Source: an uncultured Mucispirillum sp.
Lineage (GTDB): Bacteria; Chrysiogenota; Deferribacteres; Deferribacterales; Mucispirillaceae
Direction: 5' to 3'
Assembly: GCA_937890655.1 (NCBI GenBank)
Contig: CALADT010000131.1
Span: 1-5,389 of the forward strand
Length of the DNA stretch: 5,389 nucleotides
Positions 1-4,558 of this stretch are shown here, one piece after another. The position numbers and the translations under genes are program-made. Below the pieces are notes generated by a model. That model did no database searches and was not told the origin of the DNA. It saw only the letters and a list, made by a program, of their open reading frames with translations. Each line of letters opens with the position of its first letter. Position 1 is the first letter of the stretch.

Positions 1-64
1 AATTATATTTTTTTAGATATTTCAGTTCAGTTGCACTCACTCTCAATATGATGTTTTAGGAATG

Positions 65-80
65 TGGGTTATTAGTTGCA
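65..80 (+). promoter_or_regulatory. Weak sigma-54-like element
   Basis: TGG at 65-67 and TTGCA at 76-80 give the GG-N10-GC spacing of a -24/-12 promoter. The CACG part of the -24 box is absent (GTTA instead). It points rightwards into the non-coding region and has no obvious gene to drive. In AT-rich DNA this could easily be chance. Confidence 0.2.
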
Positions 81-248
81 AGTATTTATAATGTGTTATG
101 ATTTAATTACTTAATTAAAATTGTTTTATTATTTATTTTATAATCTCATACTAATTATATCACTTTTCATACTCTCCTGACTTTTAATTTAAAAATATCT
201 TCTATTTTAAATATTTATAAGTAAATAACATAAACTTTTCTGAAATGC

Positions 249-278
249 TTGACATTTTAGTTAATTTATATATATATT
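249..278 (+). promoter_or_regulatory. Sigma-70-type promoter
   Basis: A perfect -35 hexamer TTGACA lies at 249-254. A -10 can be read as TATATA at 271-276 (16-bp spacer) or TATATT at 273-278 (18-bp spacer). Transcription would start near 284-288. An intrinsic terminator follows within about 70 bases, so the predicted product is a very short RNA unless the terminator is read through. Confidence 0.45.
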
Positions 279-284
279 AGTGGT

Positions 285-354
285 AATACAGCATGTTTTT
301 AGGTTATTACAACAAGTAAGCCATGATTATAGCAATATATTCTTGGCTTTTTTT
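285..354 (+). ncRNA. Candidate ~70-nt small RNA
   Basis: This interval lies between a sigma-70-like promoter and an intrinsic terminator and has no family I recognise. The RNA could fold into an upstream hairpin pairing GTAATA (283-288) with TATTAC (305-310), followed by the terminator hairpin. It also contains an 8-codon ORF (293-319, MFLGYYNK) that lacks a clear ribosome-binding site and ends exactly where the terminator stem begins. It could be an independent small RNA, an attenuated leader, or a coincidence of promoter and terminator. The start is estimated from promoter spacing. Confidence 0.3.
318..354 (+). terminator. Rho-independent terminator
   Basis: AAGCCA-T-GA at 318-326 pairs with TC-T-TGGCTT at 341-349 (one T-T mismatch) around a 14-base AT-rich loop, followed by a run of seven T ending at 354. 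Only the + strand orientation has the T tract, so it ends rightward transcription. Confidence 0.65.
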
Positions 355-385
355 GTGTAATTTGTAAACTTAGGAGCGAGGGTTT

Positions 386-439
386 ATGTATAAAAACAGT
401 TGTATATCGGTATGCGGTTTATATGGAATTATTCCTTAA
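386..439 (+). CDS. Possible 17-residue peptide ORF
   Basis: ATG at 386 opens 17 codons encoding MYKNSCISVCGLYGIIP, ending in TAA at 437-439. A purine-rich stretch AGGAGCGAGGG at 372-382 sits just upstream, with the GAGGG part very close to the ATG and AGGAG somewhat far. The peptide has two cysteines three residues apart and a hydrophobic end. I recognise no family. It could be a leader peptide, a small membrane-active peptide or chance; only the ribosome-binding-like sequence argues for translation. Confidence 0.15.
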   Translation: MYKNSCISVCGLYGIIP

Positions 440-479
440 AAAGCATGGAAGCGTCTAACAGCAGTTATCTGCATAATAT

Positions 480-500
480 AGTGGAAATGGAGTTTCTACT
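480..500 (+). repeat. Hairpin with GGA in its loop
   Basis: AGTGGAAA (480-487) pairs with TTTCTACT (493-500), eight pairs including one G-U, closing a five-base loop TGGAG (488-492). GGA exposed in a small hairpin loop is the known recognition form for CsrA/RsmA proteins. Whether this DNA is transcribed is not known. Confidence 0.35.
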
Positions 501-581
501 TGTTATTACAATTAGGTGAACACACCGATTTATGTTAGTATATTACCGATGGTTAATGAGTACAAACTCTAGTGATTACTT

Positions 582-599
582 ATACCTTATATAAGGTAT
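582..599. promoter_or_regulatory. Perfect 18-bp palindrome upstream of flaG
   Basis: Each half is ATACCTTAT and the two halves are exactly complementary with no spacer, centred between 590 and 591, about 106 bases before the flaG start codon. Perfect symmetry of this length is typical of an operator for a dimeric regulator. As RNA it could form an 8-bp hairpin. It matches no operator consensus I know with confidence. Confidence 0.4.
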
Positions 600-696
600 T
601 GCAGGGATGCATTTTTTTGCGAATCAAATGTCTATGAAAACATGAATATTTGCATTATTTAATAGGCACTAGCTTATTTTTTTAAGGTGGCAATAT

Positions 697-1092
697 ATGA
701 TAAATTTAATGAACGGAACAACCGTGGTTACATTGTCGTCTAATAATGCTGTTGCAAAACGAGAAAAACCAGACCTGCCAAAAAATAACAATATTACAAA
801 ACAGGATAGTTTTATAAAACATGATAAACCTGTATTAAATAATGTTGTTAGTGGGGATGATGAAAAAAATATTGATTACCAAGAAGAAGCAGTAGATAAG
901 TTACAACGGTATATCCAAAAAGATTACTTAGAGCGTAACTATTATATTGATGAAGAATCAAATATACCTGTTTTACAATTAATCAATAATGAAACAGACA
1001 GCGTTATCGGGCAATATCCAGCAGACCTTTACTTAAACTTAATAATGAAAGTAAGGGAAAACCAAAAAGAAATGGTAAACCAAAAATCTTAA
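697..1092 (+). CDS. flaG: FlaG family flagellar protein
   Basis: The 131-residue protein resembles FlaG, a small cytoplasmic protein encoded near flagellin or fliD in many flagellated bacteria; loss of FlaG lengthens filaments in several species. Residues 1-55 are polar, Lys/Asn/Asp-rich and probably disordered, as is usual for FlaG. The conserved domain spans about 62-125: an amphipathic helix (EEAVDKLQRYIQK), a beta segment around FYIDEES-like residues 82-97 (YYIDEESNIPVLQLIN), then ETDSVIGQYPADLYLNL, which corresponds to the family's 'ETGEVIRQIPPEKLL' element. The start at 697 is supported by AAGGTGG at 684-690, six bases upstream. The gene stands alone and converges on flagellin, whereas flaG often sits downstream of flagellin on the same strand. 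Its promoter is not evident. Family assignment is from the C-terminal half; the N-terminal half is not informative. Confidence 0.8.
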   Translation: MINLMNGTTVVTLSSNNAVAKREKPDLPKNNNITKQDSFIKHDKPVLNNVVSGDDEKNIDYQEEAVDKLQRYIQKDYLERNYYIDEESNIPVLQLINNETDSVIGQYPADLYLNLIMKVRENQKEMVNQKS

Positions 1093-1109
1093 TAACTCGC
1101 TCAAATAAA

Positions 1110-1131
1110 AAAGGGGCTTTTAAGCCCCTTT
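1110..1131. terminator. Bidirectional terminator between flaG and flagellin
   Basis: AAAGGGGCTT (1110-1119) pairs with AAGCCCCTTT (1122-1131), a ten-base inverted repeat with a GC core and a very small loop. It is followed on the + strand by TTTATTTAT and preceded by an A-rich run that becomes a T tract on the - strand. It lies 18 bases after the flaG stop and 22 bases after the flagellin stop on the other strand, so it serves both convergent genes. Confidence 0.9.
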
Positions 1132-1152
1132 ATTTATAACCATATGATTATT

Positions 1153-3576
1153 TTAACCTATTGATTGAAGAAGTGCTAATGCTTGTTGTGGCACTTTGTT
1201 AGCTTGAGCTACCATACTTGTTGCAGATTGAACTAATATTTGGTTTTTAGTTAAGTTTGCAGTTTCTTCTGCAATATCTAAATCTCTAATACGGCTTTCA
1301 GCAGCAGTTAAGTTTTCTCTAGCTGTTTCTAAGTTATTAATAGTGTATTCTAACCTATTAACTTGAGCACCTACAGTTGCTCTTGTAGCACTTAAAATTT
1401 CAAGAGCTTTATCAATTTTTGTTATAGACCTTTGAGATAATTCCATATCCATAACATATACATCGTCAATTTCGAGCCCAGTCGTGTCAAGCTGGCCAAC
1501 AGATATATTTAAAGTCTGACCTTCGTTAGCACCTATTTGGAGTTCAGTGCGGTTATCTACAACGTGAAGGAAAGATGTGTTTACCTGTCCTGTTCCTTTG
1601 AAATCAAAGGATTTTGTGCTGTCATTCCATATTGGTTCAATACCTGTATCTTGTTGTATAGTAATATCTATACCATTAATAATATCTCTTGCTTTACCAT
1701 CATTTACATTATCTCTGCCTATAAATTTGCCTGTGTGAGCGTCTGTAACATTAACATCAATACTTGAGTTTTTGTTTTCTTGTATTGTGTTTAAACCAAG
1801 TGCATTAATAATATTTTGGTCGCCTGTGAAAACAAGTTCACTATCTTTACCTAATGCAGCAGTTTGTATAACGAATGTTCCAGGAACTGATTCATTAGTG
1901 CCAGCTGTTGCTTTATTAGCATCACTATTAGGAACACCTTCTTTACTTACATACCTAATAAGGCTATTATTAATAGTTCTACCACTTGAAGTTGTATCAT
2001 CTGCACCTAAACCAAGTTCTATTAATGCTTTTGTTAATTTTTCATCAAAATCTTCAATGGTATCATCTTTTTCTATATGTATAGTTGTAGATTTACCTTG
2101 ATTATATATTGTAAGGTCTTGAGTATTTGCAAGCACATTTATGCCATCAGCATTAACAAACTGAGTTAAATCAGAGAGTTTAGTATCTTTTGTAGCAGGC
2201 CCTGAGTCCCTAACATTTACTGATGTTTTACCTGGAACTAATACACCTGCTGTTGGAGTAGTTTGCCCTGCAACACCTTCTCTAAATTCCACAGTTAAGC
2301 TACCAAAATCTACAACACCAGTTTTTGGGTCCATATTAGCCATATGGTATTTAATTTCATTATAGTCTATTTTTTCATCACCGTTATCTGCTTTTACTAA
2401 GCTACCAGCTGCAGAAAAGTAAAGGATAGGGCCACGGTCAATTTGTAAAGAACCAGAACCACTAGCTGTTCCATTAAATGCTGCATGAGATGGTTCAAAT
2501 GTGCTTACAACTTTATCCCCTGGTTGAATTGTAGAACCACCATGTGGGAATTTTAATTCTATAGTTGCAGGAGTATTACCATTACCAATGTTTAAAGTAA
2601 CTGTTGAACTACCATTCCCTACTTGTGCATTAGCAGTAGTCCATTGGCTTAATTCACCTGTTTTACTATCCATAAAACGATATCTAACTGTAAAACCACC
2701 AGAAACTGTGCCATCAGTTGCACTAACAACTTCCATTTCATAATAACCACTCATAGTATTGTCATTTTGAGTATATGTAGCAGAAGAAACTCTCCAGTTA
2801 GTTTGGCTGCCTTCTGCACCGTGGAATGATTGTATAGCACTAAAAGAGTGGTTGCCTACTGCAGTAGCATCTGTTTGTTGAACGTCACCAACTACATCTA
2901 TAGTCATACCAGCTGTTCCTGTTGTTGGGATATTTTCTGGGTCTCTAACGCTTGTAACAGAAGCATTAGCAGGGTTTGCACTAGTTACTTCTGCAACTAA
3001 AACACCTTCTCTAACTTGCATAATTTGTGATTTATAAACATCATTTTGTCCTGGTTCTACTGTTGTATCTACTTTATAGTTGCCTTCTGCAACTTCAGGT
3101 CCTTTTACTATTGCACCTAAATAGTCTTCAGTTGATGACCATAAAGCTGTGCCACTACCATCAAGAAGTTTTTTAGTGTTAAACTCTGATGTTTGAGAAA
3201 TACGGTTGATTTCATCTTTTAGTTGGTCTACTTCAAGTTGAAGCATTTCTCTATCGTTTGTTGTATATATACCGTTACCAGCTTGAACTGCAAGCTCACG
3301 CATACGTTGAAGCATGCTAGTAACAGATGACATTGCGCCTTCTGCAGTTTGTAAATAAGATATACCGTCTTGAGCGTTCATACTAGCTCTTTTCATACCA
3401 CTTATTTGACCGCGTAATTTTTCTGATATTGCAAGCCCTGAAGCATCATCTGCTGCAGAGTTTATTCTTAAGCCTGAAGATAATCTTTGTAAAGATTTAC
3501 TTTGCATATTACTTGCTATGTTTAAATGTTTTTGTGCGCCTAAACTAGACACATTGTTATAAATTGATAAAGCCAT
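1153..3576 (-). CDS. fliC: Flagellin, large filament subunit
   Basis: This 807-residue flagellin is the exported subunit that polymerises into the flagellar filament. Residues 1-140 form the N-terminal D0/D1 domain, with the hallmark LQRLSSGLRINSAADDASGL (29-48) and LQRMRELAVQ (89-98). Residues 711-807 form the C-terminal D1/D0 domain (NRLEYTINNL, ENLTAAESRIRD, ending QQALALLQSIG). The roughly 570-residue centre (141-710) is the variable, surface-exposed part, which makes the protein far longer than the 270-500 residues of common flagellins. It includes a flagellin-IN-like section around 465-615 (LTIYNQGKSTTIHIEKDDTIEDF) and an EF-hand-like stretch at 396-407. No cysteine is present and Ser/Thr/Asn are plentiful. 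There is no signal peptide, as expected for type III flagellar export. GGAGG at 3583-3587 lies six bases before the ATG and fixes the start. Upstream are sigma-54-like and sigma-28-like promoters and candidate CsrA sites. Confidence 0.97.
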   Translation of the reverse strand: MALSIYNNVSSLGAQKHLNIASNMQSKSLQRLSSGLRINSAADDASGLAISEKLRGQISGMKRASMNAQDGISYLQTAEGAMSSVTSMLQRMRELAVQAGNGIYTTNDREMLQLEVDQLKDEINRISQTSEFNTKKLLDGSGTALWSSTEDYLGAIVKGPEVAEGNYKVDTTVEPGQNDVYKSQIMQVREGVLVAEVTSANPANASVTSVRDPENIPTTGTAGMTIDVVGDVQQTDATAVGNHSFSAIQSFHGAEGSQTNWRVSSATYTQNDNTMSGYYEMEVVSATDGTVSGGFTVRYRFMDSKTGELSQWTTANAQVGNGSSTVTLNIGNGNTPATIELKFPHGGSTIQPGDKVVSTFEPSHAAFNGTASGSGSLQIDRGPILYFSAAGSLVKADNGDEKIDYNEIKYHMANMDPKTGVVDFGSLTVEFREGVAGQTTPTAGVLVPGKTSVNVRDSGPATKDTKLSDLTQFVNADGINVLANTQDLTIYNQGKSTTIHIEKDDTIEDFDEKLTKALIELGLGADDTTSSGRTINNSLIRYVSKEGVPNSDANKATAGTNESVPGTFVIQTAALGKDSELVFTGDQNIINALGLNTIQENKNSSIDVNVTDAHTGKFIGRDNVNDGKARDIINGIDITIQQDTGIEPIWNDSTKSFDFKGTGQVNTSFLHVVDNRTELQIGANEGQTLNISVGQLDTTGLEIDDVYVMDMELSQRSITKIDKALEILSATRATVGAQVNRLEYTINNLETARENLTAAESRIRDLDIAEETANLTKNQILVQSATSMVAQANKVPQQALALLQSIG

Positions 3577-3581
3577 GACCT

Positions 3582-3590
3582 ACCTCCGTG
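3582..3590 (-). promoter_or_regulatory. Flagellin Shine-Dalgarno / candidate CsrA site
   Basis: On the - strand this reads CACGGAGGT, so the ribosome-binding GGAGG (3583-3587) is embedded in a context close to the CsrA consensus (ACA-GGA-G). In B. subtilis hag the second CsrA site likewise overlaps the Shine-Dalgarno, and CsrA bound there blocks translation. The ribosome-binding role is certain; the CsrA role is inferred. Confidence 0.6.
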
Positions 3591-3606
3591 TAAGTGCTTT
3601 ACTGCG

Positions 3607-3620
3607 GGGCTTCCTTGCCC
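3607..3620 (-). promoter_or_regulatory. GGA-loop hairpin, candidate CsrA site
   Basis: The - strand reads GGGC-AAGGAA-GCCC: a four-pair GC stem presenting AAGGAA in a hexaloop. A GGA in a GC-closed hairpin loop is the high-affinity geometry for CsrA. The GGA lies 27 bases upstream of the one in the Shine-Dalgarno, a distance a CsrA dimer could bridge. It is one of the few GC-rich clusters in an AT-rich leader. Confidence 0.6.
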
Positions 3621-3644
3621 GTCAAACTTTTTTTAATTTAATAA

Positions 3645-3654
3645 TGTCCTTGCA
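3645..3654 (-). promoter_or_regulatory. Third CAAGGA motif in flagellin leader
   Basis: The - strand reads TGCAAGGACA, containing CAAGGA followed by CA, close to the CsrA consensus and sharing CAAGGA with the hairpin site 35 bases downstream. If transcription starts from the sigma-28-like promoter, this motif would lie at the extreme 5' end of the mRNA; from the sigma-54-like promoter it would be internal. Confidence 0.35.
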
Positions 3655-3660
3655 TAAAAT

Positions 3661-3688
3661 TGGTCGGTTTTTGATTTCTTGAACTTTA
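3661..3688 (-). promoter_or_regulatory. Sigma-28-like flagellin promoter
   Basis: On the - strand TAAAGTT (from 3688) is followed, 17 bases after TAAA, by CCGACCA (3667-3661). The flagellar sigma-28 (FliA/SigD) consensus is TAAAGTTT, 16 bases, CCGATAA, so the -35 is good while the -10 is imperfect (CCGACCA) and the spacer is one base long. It would give a leader of about 75-80 bases. Confidence 0.4.
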
Positions 3689-3718
3689 TATAGAAATCTT
3701 TAAAATCGCTTTTTCCAT
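3686..3718 (-). CDS. Possible 10-residue leader ORF
   Basis: On the - strand GGGGAG (3732-3727) stands eight bases before an ATG at 3718 that opens MEKAILKISI, followed by TAA at 3688-3686. It would be present only on an RNA started at the sigma-54-like promoter, and its stop overlaps the -35 of the sigma-28-like promoter. The ribosome-binding site is good but the peptide is too short to assign. It may be a leader peptide, a remnant of a gene start, or chance. Confidence 0.2.
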   Translation of the reverse strand: MEKAILKISI

Positions 3719-3776
3719 AATGTCTTCTCCCCTAGCTTGTGCTAGTTGTCGACATACGATTTAAAGATAAATGATG

Positions 3777-3793
3777 TGCATTCGTCATGCCGA
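3777..3793 (-). promoter_or_regulatory. Sigma-54-like promoter upstream of flagellin
   Basis: The - strand reads TCGGCATGACGAATGCA, which fits the -24/-12 consensus TTGGCACGNNNNTTGCA at all but three of its specified positions and has the essential GG-N10-GC spacing. Transcription would begin around 3766 and give a leader of roughly 190 bases before the flagellin ATG. Sigma-54 drives middle or late flagellar genes in many Gram-negative bacteria. I did not identify enhancer sites for the activator. Confidence 0.55.
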
Positions 3794-4036
3794 CCTGATT
3801 GTTTCAGTATCATATTTTTTTGTTGGTAGTTATTAAAACCTATTAATGCCTTTGGGGGTCAAAAATGGGTTTTATACTGCAATAACTCCCTTACAGATAG
3901 CTTATCGGATAAAACTTAATATTACTTTAGAAAAAAAATTTATATTTTTTCATTTTTTTTTATCCATTATTCTTTTCTTGCTCTTAGTATCGGCACATGG
4001 TAATAAATACTTTAGGAAAAATTTAGGAATTAATTA

Positions 4037-4279
4037 ATGGATATACCATATATAAAGTATGAAAATATAGCAAAACATTTAGATATTAAAAAAGGAGATA
4101 TAATATTATTATCTTCTGATTTAGTAAAAATAATATTTCTTGCCCAAAAATATGAAAAAGAATTTTCGTATATTAAATTTATAAAATCATTTACAGATAT
4201 TATTGGAAGTAATGGAACATTGCTTATTCCGTCATATAATTGGGATATATGTAAAGGAAAACCCTATTCAAAAAATTGA
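4037..4279 (+). pseudogene. AAC(3)-type N-acetyltransferase, N-terminal fragment
   Basis: The 80 encoded residues match the start of the aminoglycoside 3-N-acetyltransferase (antibiotic_NAT) fold family: LDIKKGDIILLSS (16-27), then FIKSFTDIIGSNGTLLIPSY and NWDICKGKPYS (to 78). Full members have about 260-280 residues, so some two thirds, including the C-terminal substrate-binding part, is missing. The start is credible: AGGA at 4025-4028 lies eight bases before the ATG. After KPYS the frame meets TGA and no other frame continues the family. Members found beside flagellin or surface-polysaccharide genes are generally thought to acetylate amino sugars rather than confer drug resistance; I infer that role here from the neighbouring flagellin. 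As it stands the fragment should be inactive. Confidence 0.65.
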
Positions 4280-4430
4280 AAGTAACTTATCTAAGTTTAA
4301 AAGAGAAAGCTTTAAAGCTTATAACCAAGCTTATATCCAATTTGATAAACTAATAAAAAATGCGAAAGAACTAGAAAAATTAATGGAACTTAGAAAATCT
4401 TCTCTATTAAAAAATAATGCTGTGGATTAG
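4263..4430 (+). pseudogene. C-terminal fragment of an unidentified protein
   Basis: In the frame shifted relative to the acetyltransferase fragment, about 55 codons run from near 4263 to TAG at 4428-4430 and encode a charged, helix-forming tail (SKFKRESFKAYNQAYIQFDK, then KNAKELEKLMELRKSSLLKN). It has no start codon of its own except an ATG lying inside the acetyltransferase frame. The composition is that of a real coding sequence, and no part resembles AAC(3) proteins. A Maf/DUF115-type flagellin glycosyltransferase tail is one possibility, because those proteins often end in such helices near flagellin genes, but I cannot recognise it with confidence. Confidence 0.4.
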
Positions 4431-4558
4431 TAATTAAAATATAAAATTTTTGTTTCATAAAAGAATAGAATAATTAATAAAAATATAATGTTTTTAATAG
4501 ATTAATAAAAGGTTTTATGATAGTATGTTATAGAATATATTTTCGTAGGGATATATAT

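Larger units (their letters stand above)
1..696. other. Non-coding region upstream of flaG
   Basis: No protein of recognisable family is encoded on either strand over nearly 700 bases. The first 240 bases are very AT-rich, with frequent stops in all frames and an 18-bp inverted repeat at 102-119 (arms TTTAATTA and TAATTAAA, 2-base spacer). The rest holds a sigma-70-like promoter, a compact terminator, a 17-codon ORF, three ACCGAT motifs (two direct at 524-529 and 545-550, one inverted at 406-411), a perfect palindrome at 582-599 and several GGA-loop hairpins. I could not assign a convincing flaG promoter: no TAAA-N16-CCGATA sigma-28 match is present. The upstream gene that normally precedes such a region is outside the window. 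Confidence 0.6.
3577..4036. other. Flagellin promoter and leader region
   Basis: This 460-base gap separates flagellin (-) from the acetyltransferase fragment (+). The half next to flagellin holds its leader, promoters and CsrA-like sites, itemised separately. A 14-bp palindrome CTAGCTTGTGCTAG (3732-3745, four-base centre) lies between the two promoters. From about 3800 to 4036 the DNA is T-rich, with long A and T homopolymers at 3932-3970. I see no convincing gene or + strand promoter there. An open frame at 3846-4037 encodes a low-complexity Phe/Leu-rich string and has no ribosome-binding site. Confidence 0.6.

Noticed and set aside
133..182. Minus-strand AGGAG followed by ATG and ten codons (MKSDIISMRL), near 150-180
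   Set aside because: The spacing between AGGAG and ATG is only three bases, the frame stops at once, and nothing downstream continues a protein in any frame.
1537..2101. Two + strand ORFs (1537-1767 and 1772-2101)
   Set aside because: Both are antisense shadows of the flagellin gene, without ribosome-binding sites or recognisable protein features.
3768..3795. Possible + strand sigma-28 promoter (TAAA ... CCGACC)
   Set aside because: The spacer is 18 bases, the -10 is poor, it overlaps the better sigma-54-like element of the other strand, and no intact gene lies downstream.
3846..4037. 63-codon + strand ORF with a hydrophobic Phe/Leu-rich stretch that overlaps the acetyltransferase start codon
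   Set aside because: There is no ribosome-binding site before the ATG, the hydrophobic part comes from long T runs, and no family resemblance is visible. The acetyltransferase fragment has its own Shine-Dalgarno.
4203..4262. Alternative start ATG at 4203 for the helical C-terminal fragment
   Set aside because: This part is the out-of-frame reading of the acetyltransferase sequence and has no Shine-Dalgarno. The genuine second coding sequence begins near 4263.
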